The notes under the pieces: generated by a model
Seen by the model: only the letters and a program-made list of their open reading frames with translations
Database searches by the model: none
What the model was told of the DNA's origin: nothing
In this document: positions 25,969-34,856 of the stretch, one piece after another
Layout of the letters: each line of letters opens with the position of its first letter
Position numbering within the stretch: position 1 is the first letter of the stretch
Translations under genes and position numbers: made by a program
Origin: Acidovorax sp. Leaf191
GTDB lineage: Bacteria; Pseudomonadota; Gammaproteobacteria; Burkholderiales; Burkholderiaceae_C
Assembly: GCF_001424425.1 (NCBI RefSeq)
Contig: NZ_LMPT01000018.1
Span: forward strand, 124,001 to 188,000
DNA: 64,000 nucleotides
Reading direction: 5' to 3'

Positions 25969-27137
25969 CATCTCGCTACGCACGCACGGCATTCGCAGCG
26001 CTGGCACTGGCCTGCGGCGCCACCGCAGGCACGGCCCAGACCACCGACAAGCTCAAGGTCGGGCTCATGCTGCCGTTCAGCGGCACCTTCAGCGCGCTGG
26101 GCGTGGCCATCGAGAACGGCTTTCGGCTGCACGTGGCCGAGCAGGGCGGCAAGCTCGCGGGCCGCGAGATCGAGTTCTTCAAGGTCGATGATGAATCGGA
26201 CCCGGCCAAGGCCACCGACAACGTCAACAAGCTCATCAAGCGCGACGGCGTGGACGTGATCGTCGGCACCGTGCATTCGGGCGTCGCCACGGCGATGGCG
26301 CGCGCCGCCAAGCAAAGCGGCACCCTGCTCATCGTGCCCAACGCGGGTGCGGATGCGGTCACGGGTGCCCTGTGCGCGCAGAACATCTTCCGTTCGTCGT
26401 TCTCCAACTGGCAGTCGTCCTACGGCATGGGCACCGTGGCCGCGAAGCAGGAGAAGAAAAAGACCGCCGTCACCATCACCTGGAAGTACGCCGCCGGCGA
26501 CGAGATGACCGAGGCCTTCAAGGAAGGCTTTGAAAAGGAAGGTGGCAAGGTCGTCAAGCAGCTCACCGTGCCGTTCCCGAACGTGGAGTTCCAGGCGCTG
26601 CTCACCGAGATCGCGGCCACCAAGCCCGACGTGGTGTTCGCATTCTTCGCGGGCGGCGGCGCGGTCAAGTTCGTCAAGGACTACGCAGCCGCCGGGCTGA
26701 ACAAGGTCACGCCGCTGTACGGCTCGGGCTTTCTGACCGACGGCACGCTGGAGGCGCAGGGCGATGCCGCGCAGGGCCTGCTCACCACCCTGCACTACGC
26801 CGACGGCCTGAACACCCCGCGCGACAACGCGTTCCGCACCGCCTACGCCAAGTCCTTCAAGCTGCAGCCCGACGTGTACGCGGTGCAGGGCTACGACGCC
26901 GCCCAGATCCTGGCCACGGGCCTGAAGGCCGTGAAGGGCGACATCGCGAAGAAGGCCGAGTTCGCTGCCGCCGTGCAGAAGGCCACCATCGACAGCCCGC
27001 GCGGCCCCTTCACCATGAGCCGCGCCCACAACCCCGTGCAGGACATCTACCTGCGCAAGGTGGACGGCAAGGAGAACAAGGTCGTCGGCGTGGCCGCCAA
27101 GGCGCTGGCCGACCCCGCGCGCGGCTGCAAGCTGTAA
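25965..27137 (+). CDS. Periplasmic substrate-binding protein of a branched-chain-type ABC importer (likely aromatic acid)
   Basis: This 390-residue protein has a signal peptide ending near TAGTAQ and the type I periplasmic binding fold of the Leu/Ile/Val family (KVGLMLPFSGTFSALG; KVDDESDPAKATDNVNKLI). Paralogues next to box or aromatic genes bind benzoate and related acids rather than amino acids. AGGAG precedes its ATG by six bases. It starts the transporter part of the operon: binding protein, two permeases and two ATPases, all in box-operon order. Benzoate is therefore the most likely ligand. Confidence 0.93.
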   Translation: MTSRYARTAFAALALACGATAGTAQTTDKLKVGLMLPFSGTFSALGVAIENGFRLHVAEQGGKLAGREIEFFKVDDESDPAKATDNVNKLIKRDGVDVIVGTVHSGVATAMARAAKQSGTLLIVPNAGADAVTGALCAQNIFRSSFSNWQSSYGMGTVAAKQEKKKTAVTITWKYAAGDEMTEAFKEGFEKEGGKVVKQLTVPFPNVEFQALLTEIAATKPDVVFAFFAGGGAVKFVKDYAAAGLNKVTPLYGSGFLTDGTLEAQGDAAQGLLTTLHYADGLNTPRDNAFRTAYAKSFKLQPDVYAVQGYDAAQILATGLKAVKGDIAKKAEFAAAVQKATIDSPRGPFTMSRAHNPVQDIYLRKVDGKENKVVGVAAKALADPARGCKL

Positions 27138-27179
27138 ACGGCTGGCAGACCGTCTCCTTCAACACAGGACACACCTTCC

Positions 27180-28052
27180 ATGGACATCGGAACCTTCCTG
27201 GTCCAGTGCCTGAACTCGGTCCAGTACGGGCTGCTGCTGTTTCTGGTGGCATCCGGGCTGACGCTGATCTTCGGCATCATGGGCGTGATCAACCTCGCGC
27301 ACGGCAGCTTCTACATGATCGGCGCCTACATGGCGTTCGCGCTGTCGCCGCTGTTCGGCGACCAGTTCCTTGTCATGCTGCTCGCGGGCATCGCGCTGGC
27401 GGCGGTGCTGGGCTACCTGCTGGAGTGGGCGTTCTTCAGCTACCTGTACCAGCGCGACCACCTGCAGCAGGTGCTGATGACCTACGGGCTCATCCTCGTG
27501 TTCGAGGAACTGCGTTCGCTGCTGGTGGGCAACGACGTGCACGGCGTCAAGGCGCCTGCGTGGCTCGACGGCAGCTTCGCGCTGGGCGAACTCATGAGCT
27601 ACCCGTGGTACCGCCTCTTCGCGTCGGCAGCCTGCATCGTGCTGGCCGTGGGGCTGTACTGGGTGGTCAACCGCACCCGCCTGGGCATGATGGTGCGCGC
27701 CGGTGCCAGCAACCGCGACATGGTGCGCGGCCTGGGCATCGACATCCGGCGGCTGTACCGCATCGTCTTCGCGGCGGGCGTGGCGCTGGCGGCGCTGGCC
27801 GGGATGATCGCCGCGCCCATGTCCTCGGTGTACCCCAACATGGGCGCCAGCGTGCTCATCATCTGCTTCGTGGTGGTCGTCATCGGCGGCATCGGCTCCA
27901 TCACCGGGGCGCTGGTGGCGTCGCTGCTGGTGGGGTTTGTCGATACCTTCGGCAAGGTGTTCTTCGCGGAAATCAGCGGCATCGGCGTGTACCTGCTGAT
28001 GGCCGGGGTTCTGATCTGGCGGCCCGAGGGGCTGATGGGGCGCAAGGCATGA
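27180..28052 (+). CDS. ABC permease, LivH type
   Basis: This 290-residue membrane protein is one half of the translocation pore of the importer. It has about eight hydrophobic segments and the LivH features GIMGVINLAHGSFYMIGAY and GGIGSITGALVASLLVG. It follows the binding-protein gene by 42 bases and ends in an ATGA overlap with the second permease. It probably carries benzoate, judged from the operon. Confidence 0.95.
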   Translation: MDIGTFLVQCLNSVQYGLLLFLVASGLTLIFGIMGVINLAHGSFYMIGAYMAFALSPLFGDQFLVMLLAGIALAAVLGYLLEWAFFSYLYQRDHLQQVLMTYGLILVFEELRSLLVGNDVHGVKAPAWLDGSFALGELMSYPWYRLFASAACIVLAVGLYWVVNRTRLGMMVRAGASNRDMVRGLGIDIRRLYRIVFAAGVALAALAGMIAAPMSSVYPNMGASVLIICFVVVVIGGIGSITGALVASLLVGFVDTFGKVFFAEISGIGVYLLMAGVLIWRPEGLMGRKA

Positions 28053-29092
28053 CGGTCATGAATCCATCCACTCCTTCACCGGCCCCCCTCCGCCCCGCGG
28101 GCCCCGCAGGCGCTGCGGCGGGCTCGCCCGGCAGGGCCGGCGGGCACCTCATCGCCACGCTGCTGCCGGTGGCCGCTGCCATCGCCGTCGGCGCGGGCGG
28201 CATGGCGCTCAGCCCCTACCTGTCGGACCTGCTGGTCAAGGTGATGATCCTGTCGATCTTCGCGCTCAGCCTGGAGCTGCTGGTGGGCATTGCCGGTCTC
28301 GTGAGCCTGGGCCATGCCGCCTTCTACGGCATCGGTGCCTACACGGCGGTGCTGGCCTCGGGCCAGGAAGGTGGCAACCTTGTCGTCCTGCTGCTGCTGT
28401 CGATGGGCGCCGCCGCCGTGTATGCGCTGGCCGTGGGGGCGCTCAGCCTGCGCACGCGCGGGGTGTACTTCATCATGGTCACGCTGGCGTTTGCGCAGAT
28501 GGCGTACTTCGTGTTCCACGACACCAAGGTGGGCGGCGGCAGCGACGGCATCTACCTGGATGTGCGACCGTCCATCGGCAGCCTCAGCCTGGAGTCGCGC
28601 GGCGTTCTGTTCTACACGGTGCTGGCGGCGCTGGTGTTCACCTACGGGCTGCTGGCGCTGGTGCGGCGCTCGCGCTTCGGGGCGGCGCTGGCGGGCATCC
28701 GCGTGAACGAGCAGCGCATGCGCGCGGCGGGCTTTCACACCTACGGCTACAAGCTGGCGGCCTTCGTGCTGGCGGGGGCGCTCGCCGGGCTGGCCGGCTT
28801 TCTGCTGGCCGCGCGCGACGGCGTGGTGAACCCGGAGCTGCTGTCCTGGCACACGTCGGGCGACGTGCTGCTGATGGTGATCCTGGGCGGCATGGGACAC
28901 CTGCGCGGCGCGGTGATCGGCGCGGTGGTGTTCACCCTGCTCAAGGAGCTGCTGTCCACGCACGCCGTCATGGGGCCGCTGGCCGACCACTGGCAGCTGA
29001 CCCTGGGGCTGTCCATCATCGTCTTCGTCGCGCTGCTGCCCAAGGGCCTGGTGGGCGTGGCGCAGCGCCTTTCGCTGAAGGTCCGCCCATGA
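28049..29092 (+). CDS. ABC permease, LivM type
   Basis: This 347-residue membrane protein is the second permease. A Pro/Ala-rich N-terminus of about 35 residues precedes the membrane part, which has the LivM signatures GIAGLVSLGHAAFYGIGAY and GGMGHLRGAVIGAVV. Start ATG 28049 overlaps the LivH stop; a second in-frame ATG three codons later is also possible. It ends in an ATGA overlap with the first ATPase. Confidence 0.94.
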   Translation: MTVMNPSTPSPAPLRPAGPAGAAAGSPGRAGGHLIATLLPVAAAIAVGAGGMALSPYLSDLLVKVMILSIFALSLELLVGIAGLVSLGHAAFYGIGAYTAVLASGQEGGNLVVLLLLSMGAAAVYALAVGALSLRTRGVYFIMVTLAFAQMAYFVFHDTKVGGGSDGIYLDVRPSIGSLSLESRGVLFYTVLAALVFTYGLLALVRRSRFGAALAGIRVNEQRMRAAGFHTYGYKLAAFVLAGALAGLAGFLLAARDGVVNPELLSWHTSGDVLLMVILGGMGHLRGAVIGAVVFTLLKELLSTHAVMGPLADHWQLTLGLSIIVFVALLPKGLVGVAQRLSLKVRP

Positions 29093-29841
29093 GCGCCGCC
29101 GCACTGCTCTCGGTCAAAGGCCTCACGCGCCGCTTCGGAGGTCTGGTGGCGGTCAACGCGGTGACGCTGGACCTGCGCCTGGGCGAGGTGCATGCCGTCA
29201 TCGGCACCAACGGCGCGGGCAAGTCCACGCTCATCAACATGCTGTCGGGCGAGCTGGATGCCTCCGACGGGCGCATCGCGCTCGACGGGCGGGACATCAC
29301 GCGGCAATCGCAGGCGCGGCGCGCGCTGGCCGGCGTGGGGCGCAGCTACCAGCGCACCACGATCTTCCCGGAATTCACCGTGCACGAGAACTGCCGCCTG
29401 GCAGCGCAGGCCGCGGCGCCCCAGCCCTGGAAGCTCTGGCAGGCCGCCGCGGCCTGCAGGCACAGCAACCAGACGGCGCACGAGGCGCTCGAAGCCGCCG
29501 GCCTGGCCGCCGACGCGCACCGCACGGCAGGCACGCTGAGCCACGGCGCCAAGCGGCAGCTGGAGGTGGCGATGTGCATCGCCACGCGGCCGCGCGTGCT
29601 GCTGCTCGACGAACCCCTGGCCGGCATGGGCGCCGAGGAAACCGACCGCATGCTCGCGCTGCTGTCGCGCCTCAAGCGCAGCCATGCGATCTTGCTGGTG
29701 GAGCACGACATGGATGCGGTGTTCCGCATTGCCGACCGCATCACCGTGATGGTCAACGGGGCGGTGATCGCCACCGGCGACCCCGCCGAAATCCGCCAGG
29801 ACCCCGAGGTGCGCACCGCCTACCTGGGCGACGGGCACTGA
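29089..29841 (+). CDS. ABC ATPase, LivG type
   Basis: This 250-residue ATPase has Walker A GTNGAGKST, a diverged signature LSHGAKRQLEV, Walker B VLLLDEPLAGMG and the switch histidine in LLVEHDMDAVF, all typical of LivG. It powers the importer together with the LivF-type protein. The signature reads LSHG instead of LSGG, as in many LivG-like proteins of aromatic-acid systems. It overlaps the permease gene by four bases. Confidence 0.95.
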   Translation: MSAAALLSVKGLTRRFGGLVAVNAVTLDLRLGEVHAVIGTNGAGKSTLINMLSGELDASDGRIALDGRDITRQSQARRALAGVGRSYQRTTIFPEFTVHENCRLAAQAAAPQPWKLWQAAAACRHSNQTAHEALEAAGLAADAHRTAGTLSHGAKRQLEVAMCIATRPRVLLLDEPLAGMGAEETDRMLALLSRLKRSHAILLVEHDMDAVFRIADRITVMVNGAVIATGDPAEIRQDPEVRTAYLGDGH

Positions 29842-29878
29842 GATGCGCACCGCCCCGCAGCAACCCAAGGAGACCGCC

Positions 29879-30580
29879 ATGCTCAACGTCACCGGCCTGC
29901 ACGCGCGCTATGGCGACAGCCATGTGCTGCGCGGCGTGGACGCCGAGATTCCCGCCGCCACCTCCGTGGGCCTGCTGGGCCGCAACGGCATGGGCAAGAC
30001 CACGCTGATCCGCACGCTGATGGGCTACGTGCGCCCGCCGGCCGGCGAGGTGCGCATGGACGGCCGCGCCGTCACCGGCTGGGTGCCCGAGAAGATGGCG
30101 CGCCTGGGCATCGGAAACGTGCCCGAAGGACGCGGCATCTTCCCCAACCTGAGCGTGCGCGAGAACCTGGTGATGAGCGCCCGCGCCGGCCCGGACGGCG
30201 GCCGAGCCTGGACCTTCGACCGCGTGATGGCCACGTTCCCGCGCCTGGCGGAGCGGCTGGGCCACGGCGGGCAGCAGCTGTCCGGCGGCGAGCAGCAGAT
30301 GCTGTCCATCGGCCGCGCACTCATGACCAACCCGCGCCTGCTGATCCTGGACGAAGCGACCGAAGGCCTGGCCCCGCTGATCGTGGTGGAGATATGGCGC
30401 GTGATCGCCGAGATCCGCGCGACCGGCATCGCCACGCTCATCGTGGACCGCGACTGGCGCAAGGTGCTGGCGCACACCGACCGCGCGATGGTGATGGAAA
30501 AGGGCCAGATCGTGCTGCAGGGCGCATCGGCCGGCTTGCTGGCCGATCCGCAGGCCCTGCATGGGCTGCTGAGCGTGTAA
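29879..30580 (+). CDS. ABC ATPase, LivF type
   Basis: This 233-residue ATPase is the second motor subunit. Walker A is GRNGMGKTT, the signature LSGGEQQML and Walker B LLILDEATEGLAP. The switch region reads LIVDRDWRKV, whereas LivF usually has VEQN, so the subfamily is diverged. The start is ATG 29879, with AAGGAG (29867-29872) six bases before it, rather than the ATG at 29843. It is the last transporter gene; the lipoprotein fragment gene follows after 65 bases. Confidence 0.94.
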   Translation: MLNVTGLHARYGDSHVLRGVDAEIPAATSVGLLGRNGMGKTTLIRTLMGYVRPPAGEVRMDGRAVTGWVPEKMARLGIGNVPEGRGIFPNLSVRENLVMSARAGPDGGRAWTFDRVMATFPRLAERLGHGGQQLSGGEQQMLSIGRALMTNPRLLILDEATEGLAPLIVVEIWRVIAEIRATGIATLIVDRDWRKVLAHTDRAMVMEKGQIVLQGASAGLLADPQALHGLLSV

Positions 30581-30645
30581 GCCCCCGGCGCACGCGCCCC
30601 ACCGCAGCCGCTTCACCATTGCCCCCGGCGTTCCCAGGAGACCCC

Positions 30646-30924
30646 ATGACACGCTCGATGGCGACTTCCCTGCATTGCCTGCGGTGGCCGCTTGCCGGGG
30701 CGGCGCTGGTCGCCCTGTTCGCCTGTGGCACCACCGGCCAGGCGCCTGCCGTGCCCGCCCCGGCCGATGCGCTGGTGCAGGTGCGCAACGCGCCGGCCGC
30801 GCCCTCCGCCACGGTGGCATCGCGCCCGCTGTGCCGCTACCCGCGCTACCCGCGCTATCCGCAGTACGTGGGCGGAGACGCGCGCAGCGCGGCCAGCTAC
30901 CGCTGCGCCGTGTCCGCGCCCTGA
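30646..30924 (+). pseudogene. Small lipoprotein, probable collapsed tannase/feruloyl esterase
   Basis: This 92-residue open frame has a lipoprotein signal (LFAC lipobox, Cys27) and AGGAG before ATG 30646. The last 40 residues (RPLC then a P-rich stretch, then DARSAASYRC) resemble the extreme C-terminus of the tannase/feruloyl esterase family, whose members are about 550 residues. The whole catalytic domain is absent. I read it as an in-frame internal deletion that kept the signal and the tail. It could instead be a real small lipoprotein. It follows the box transporter and precedes a cinnamate-type ligase cluster, a fitting place for a feruloyl esterase. Confidence 0.55.
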
Positions 30925-30969
30925 GGCACCCACTGCCGGGCAGTGTCCACGGCAGCCAGGACGCCCGGT

Positions 30970-31665
30970 TCAGGCCGGCACGCGCCGCTGCAGTCCCGCC
31001 AGGTCCAGCACCGTGATGCCGCCATAGCCGATGGCGATCAGCTGCGCCTGCGCCAGCCGTTTCAGCGCCGCATTGCAGCGCTGGCGCGACAGTCCCGAGA
31101 GGTTGGCGATCTCCTCTTGCGAGACATGCAGGTGCGGGTCGCTGCCGGGGTGCAGGAAGGGGTGGAACAGCCCCACCAGCGCGCGGGCGACCTGCGTGTC
31201 GGTGTCCAGCAGGTGGTAGGCCGTGAAGTTGCCCAGGAACCAGTGCATGCGCTCGTTGATCTGGCGCAGCAGGAAGTGGTCGAAGCTGCGCTCCGTGGCG
31301 TGCAGCCATTCGAAGGTGTCCACCGGCAGCAGCGCCACGCGGCTGGGCCGCAGCGCGATGATGTCGGCGGTGCGGGGCACGCCGCGCAGCAGCGTGCCTT
31401 CGCCGAACCAGCTGCCCGCGGACAGGCCGCCCAGCGTCACCGAGCGCCCGTCGTCTGACGTCACCGTCCACTTGAGCAGCCCTTCGATCGCGCCGTACCA
31501 GTGCAGCGGCACGTCGCCGCGCCGGCACAGCGCGCCGCCCTGCGGCACGTCGACCTCGCGCAGGTCCTCCAGCACGCGCTGCTGGGCTGCGACGTTGAGC
31601 ACCGGAAACCAGGCCGAGTCGTTCAGCAGTTCGGCGGCCGTGGGCGCAGCCTTTTTGACCAGCAT
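30970..31665 (-). CDS. Crp/Fnr-family transcriptional regulator
   Basis: This 231-residue regulator has an N-terminal cyclic-nucleotide-binding-type domain (about residues 30-130, with GSWFGEGTLL) and a C-terminal winged helix with the recognition segment SQEEIANLSGLSRQRCNAAL. There are no obvious FNR-type cysteine ligands for an iron-sulfur cluster. The start ATG 31665 follows GGAG at about ten bases; 38 more codons are open upstream but reach into the divergent promoter. It is transcribed away from the BKACE gene. A dyad with Crp/Fnr geometry lies between them, so it likely controls that cluster and itself. Confidence 0.9.
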   Translation of the reverse strand: MLVKKAAPTAAELLNDSAWFPVLNVAAQQRVLEDLREVDVPQGGALCRRGDVPLHWYGAIEGLLKWTVTSDDGRSVTLGGLSAGSWFGEGTLLRGVPRTADIIALRPSRVALLPVDTFEWLHATERSFDHFLLRQINERMHWFLGNFTAYHLLDTDTQVARALVGLFHPFLHPGSDPHLHVSQEEIANLSGLSRQRCNAALKRLAQAQLIAIGYGGITVLDLAGLQRRVPA

Positions 31666-31723
31666 GGGAAGCGTTCTCCAACGGGCAGGGCCGCACGGTT
31701 CCTCGTATACCCTGAGTCCAAAT

Positions 31724-31737
31724 GTCATCGCAATGAC
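31724..31737. promoter_or_regulatory. Dyad GTCAT-N4-ATGAC, likely Crp/Fnr-type operator
   Basis: GTCAT at 31724-31728 and ATGAC at 31733-31737 are perfect reverse complements separated by four bases, the geometry of FNR-type sites (TTGAT-N4-ATCAA). The dyad lies midway between the Crp/Fnr gene and the BKACE gene. On the minus strand it overlaps TTGCGA, with TATACG 18 bases further, a possible promoter of the regulator. Confidence 0.5.
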
Positions 31738-31797
31738 TGAGTATGCAAGCGCCCGAAAAAATAATGCGTGCAGTACCATTTTCCCTCAGCCAATGCC

Positions 31798-32721
31798 ATG
31801 ACCCAGCGCAAAGTCATCGTCACCATCGCCCCCACCGGCGGCATGGCGCACAAATCGCAGAACCCGCACCTGCCCACCCAGCCCGCCGAGATCGCCGAGG
31901 ACGTGCAGCGCTGCTGGAACGCCGGGGCCAGCGTGGTGGCCATCCATGCGCGCAGGCCCGATGACGGCGCCACCTGCAACGCCGACATCTACCGCGACAT
32001 CAACACCCGCATCCGCGCCAAGGGCTGCGACATCGTCATCAACAACTCCACCGGCGGCGGCGTGCACGGCGACATGGTCAGGCCGCTGCCCGGCAACCGC
32101 TGGGAGATCGCCTGGGAAGAGCGCATCAAGGGCATGGACGCAGGCGCCGAGATGTGCACCCTGGACGCCACCACGCTCAACCTGAGCTTTGACGGCCGCG
32201 AGATCCTGATGGACACCCCCCTGAGCCGCGGCCGCGAACTGGCCGCCGGCATGAAGGCGCGCGGCATCAAGCCCGAGTGGGAGGTCTTCAGCCCCACCCA
32301 CATCCTGCAGGACACCACCACCCTCATCGACGAGGGGCATGACGACGACGGTCCGCATTTCATCAACCTGGTGATGAACGTGCACCGCGCCTTCCAGAAC
32401 GCCATGCCGTACTCGCCGCGCCACCTGCAGATGATGGTGGACACGCTGCCCCAAAACAGCCTGTTCTGCGTGAGCGGCATCGGCCCCTCGCAGCTCGAAG
32501 CCAACGTCGCGGCCCTGCTGCTGGGCGGCCATGCGCGCGTGGGGCTGGAGGACAACCTCTACTACCGCCACGGCGAGCTGGCCACCAACGTGCAGCTCAC
32601 CGAGCGCATCGTGCGCGTGATCCGCGAGCTGGGCATGGAGCCCGCCACGCCCGCCGAGGCCCGCGCGCTGATGGGCCTGCCGCGCGTGGGCGGCCCCCGC
32701 CCCGAGTTCGCGCCGCACTGA
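31798..32721 (+). CDS. BKACE family enzyme (beta-keto acid cleavage enzyme)
   Basis: This 307-residue TIM-barrel protein belongs to the beta-keto acid cleavage family (former DUF849), which condenses a beta-keto acid with acetyl-CoA and splits it to acetoacetate and a new CoA ester. Family marks are [15 protein letters not shown] and GLEDNLYYR, whose Glu is a usual zinc ligand. At the H-x-H metal motif this protein has A48-I-H50, so the first His is apparently replaced by Ala. The start is ATG 31798. Downstream genes encode a Bug protein, a 3-hydroxyacyl-CoA dehydrogenase and an aryl-CoA ligase, suggesting side-chain cleavage of an aromatic or carnitine-like acid. Confidence 0.88.
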   Translation: MTQRKVIVTIAPTGGMAHKSQNPHLPTQPAEIAEDVQRCWNAGASVVAIHARRPDDGATCNADIYRDINTRIRAKGCDIVINNSTGGGVHGDMVRPLPGNRWEIAWEERIKGMDAGAEMCTLDATTLNLSFDGREILMDTPLSRGRELAAGMKARGIKPEWEVFSPTHILQDTTTLIDEGHDDDGPHFINLVMNVHRAFQNAMPYSPRHLQMMVDTLPQNSLFCVSGIGPSQLEANVAALLLGGHARVGLEDNLYYRHGELATNVQLTERIVRVIRELGMEPATPAEARALMGLPRVGGPRPEFAPH

Positions 32722-32792
32722 ACGTCACCATCCCGCCACCGCATCCATCGCCGCCGCACCCATCCCCACCAGAAAGAAAGAGGAGACAAGAA

Positions 32793-33791
32793 ATGATGAA
32801 GCCGACACGCCGCCAGTTCATGCACCACGTGGGTGCTGCCACCGCGCTCGGGGCCCTCGCGCCCTGGAGCGCCTTTGCGCAGACCATCGAGCAGGTCAAG
32901 ATCCTGTATGGCTTTCCGGCCGGCAGCGCGGGCGACAGCGTCGCGCGGCGCGTGGGCGAAAAGCTGGCGGGCTCCGCGTACACCCGCAACAGCGCTGTGG
33001 TGGAGAACAAGCCCGGCGCGGGCGGCCGCATCGCGCTGGAGTCGCTCAAGGGTGCACCGGTGGACGGCAGCGTACTCACGCTCTCGCCGTTCTCGTGCAC
33101 GTCGATCTACCCGCACATCTACAGCAAGCTGAGCTACGACCCGGTGAAGGATTTCGTGCCCGTGTCCATCGGCGCGGTCATGCACCATGGCCTGGCCGTG
33201 GGCCCGCTGGTGCCAGCTTCGGTCAAGACCGTGAAGGACTACCTGGCCTGGGCCAAGGCCAACCCGGGCCAGGCCAACTACGGCTCGCCCGCCGCGGGCT
33301 CCACGCCGCACTTCATCGGTGCGCTGCTCGGGATCAACAACGGCGTGGACTTGAAGCATGTGCCCTACCGCGGCTCCATCCCCGGCGTGACCGATGTGGT
33401 GGGCGGGCAGATCGCGTCCATGGTCACCCCGAGCGGCGACTTCATCCCCAACCACAAGGCGGGCAAGCTGCGGCTCATCGCCACGTCCGGCCAGGCGCGT
33501 TCGCCGTTCTCGCCCGAAGTGGCGACCTTTGCGGAACAGGGCTTCCCCGAGCTCACGACCGAGGAATGGTTCGGGTTCTACGCCCCCGCCCGCACGCCGG
33601 CCAGCGTGGTGGCCGCCGCCAATGCAGCCATCAACCAGGCCATCAAGGAAAAGGCCGTGATCGACAGCCTGGCCGTCGTGGGCCTGATCGCCAAGGGGTC
33701 GACCCAGGCCGAGATGGCAGCGTCGCAGCAGGCGGAGTTCGAGCGCTGGGGGCCGCTGGTCAAGAAGATCGGGTTCACGGCCGAGTCTTGA
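32793..33791 (+). CDS. Bug-family periplasmic binding protein (tripartite tricarboxylate type)
   Basis: This 332-residue exported binding protein is of the Bug (TctC) type, abundant in betaproteobacteria. The N-terminus has a twin-arginine-like motif TRRQFM followed by a hydrophobic stretch ending WSAFA, so Tat export is possible. Core features include VVENKPGAGGRIALE and VPYRGSIPGVTDVVGGQIASM. No TctA/TctB permease genes are nearby, as is common for orphan Bug genes. AGAGGAGA precedes the ATG. Ligand unknown; the cluster suggests an aromatic acid. Confidence 0.92.
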   Translation: MMKPTRRQFMHHVGAATALGALAPWSAFAQTIEQVKILYGFPAGSAGDSVARRVGEKLAGSAYTRNSAVVENKPGAGGRIALESLKGAPVDGSVLTLSPFSCTSIYPHIYSKLSYDPVKDFVPVSIGAVMHHGLAVGPLVPASVKTVKDYLAWAKANPGQANYGSPAAGSTPHFIGALLGINNGVDLKHVPYRGSIPGVTDVVGGQIASMVTPSGDFIPNHKAGKLRLIATSGQARSPFSPEVATFAEQGFPELTTEEWFGFYAPARTPASVVAAANAAINQAIKEKAVIDSLAVVGLIAKGSTQAEMAASQQAEFERWGPLVKKIGFTAES

Positions 33792-33803
33792 ACAGGTCTT
33801 GAC

Positions 33804-33823
33804 GCACCCCTGAGCCGCTGCGC
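33804..33823 (+). repeat. Fragment of the GC-rich dispersed repeat
   Basis: GCACCCCTGAGCCGCTGCGC directly follows the Bug gene and matches the opening of the elements at 16691-16794 (minus strand) and 41084-41170. Only the first part is present. Confidence 0.45.
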
Positions 33824-33846
33824 AACAACGACAAGGAAAATCTTCG

Positions 33847-34797
33847 ATGGATTCGACAGTGAAGCGCGTGGCCGTGGTGGCCACCGGCGTCATCGGCGCC
33901 AGCTGGGCGGCCTACTTTCTGGCGCAGGGCCTGGACGTGGAGGCCACCGACCCCGCTGAAGGCGCCGAGCAGAGGCTGCGCGAAGCGGTGGCCCGCCACT
34001 GGCCCGCACTGGAGCAACAAGGGCTGGCACCCGGCGCCAGCATGGCCCGGCTGCGGTTTCACGCGCGGCTGGAAGATGCGGTGGCGCAAGCGGACTTCGT
34101 GCAGGAGAACGGACCGGAGCGCGAGGATTTCAAGGCCGACCTGATGCGCCGCATCGACGCGGCGGCACCCCCGCACGCCATCGTGGCGTCCAGCTCGTCG
34201 GGCCTGTCGGTGTCGGCCATGCAAGCGCAATGCGCCCGGCCGGAGCGCATTGTGCTCGGGCACCCGTTCAACCCGCCACACATGATCCCGCTGGTCGAGG
34301 TGGGCGGGGGCGAGAAGACGTCGCCCGAGGCCATTGCCACCGCAATGGCCTTCTACACCGCCATCGGCAAGCGCCCCATCCATGTGCGCCGCGAGATCCA
34401 GGGCCACATCGCCAACCGCCTGCAGGCCGCACTGTGGCGCGAGGCGTTCCACCTGGTGAACGAAGGCGTGGCCAGCGTGGCCGACATCGACACCGCCATC
34501 GCCCAGGGCCCCGGCGTGCGCTGGGCGCTGATGGGGCCTTTCATGAACCTGCACCTGTCCGGCGGCGACGGCGGCATGGCCTATCTGCTGGCCCACCTGG
34601 GCGGCCCCATCGAAGGCTGGTGGGACGACCTGGGCGCGCCGCGCATGACGCCCGAGTTGCAGCGCCGCGTGGTCGAGGGCGTGGACCAGGCGCTCGGCGG
34701 GCGCACCCAGGCAGAGCTGGCGCAGGCGCGCGACGCCCTGCTCATCGGACTGCTGCGCGCCAAGAGCGCATCCCCCGGGCTGGACACGCCGACCTGA
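33847..34797 (+). CDS. 3-hydroxyacyl-CoA dehydrogenase family protein (carnitine dehydrogenase-like)
   Basis: This 316-residue NAD-dependent dehydrogenase has an N-terminal Rossmann domain and a C-terminal helical domain (NRLQAALWREAFHLVNEG). The dinucleotide loop reads ATGVIGASWA, so the first Gly of GxGxxG is Ala. The active-site histidine segment is LGHPFNPPHMIPLVE. Family members oxidise 3-hydroxyacyl-CoA, L-carnitine or similar. Next to a BKACE gene, carnitine dehydrogenase is an established pairing, but the aryl-CoA ligase downstream argues for an acyl-CoA with an aromatic group. AAGGAAA precedes the start. Confidence 0.9.
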   Translation: MDSTVKRVAVVATGVIGASWAAYFLAQGLDVEATDPAEGAEQRLREAVARHWPALEQQGLAPGASMARLRFHARLEDAVAQADFVQENGPEREDFKADLMRRIDAAAPPHAIVASSSSGLSVSAMQAQCARPERIVLGHPFNPPHMIPLVEVGGGEKTSPEAIATAMAFYTAIGKRPIHVRREIQGHIANRLQAALWREAFHLVNEGVASVADIDTAIAQGPGVRWALMGPFMNLHLSGGDGGMAYLLAHLGGPIEGWWDDLGAPRMTPELQRRVVEGVDQALGGRTQAELAQARDALLIGLLRAKSASPGLDTPT

Positions 34798-34856
34798 TGC
34801 GCCGGGCGCTCCCCATCACCTGCCTCACCCAGACACCGCCAGAGAGACACCACGCC

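Noticed and set aside
30931..30945. Small hairpin CACTGC-CGG-GCAGTG between the lipoprotein fragment and the Crp/Fnr gene
   Set aside because: The stem is only six pairs and no T-run follows on either strand, so I do not call it a terminator.
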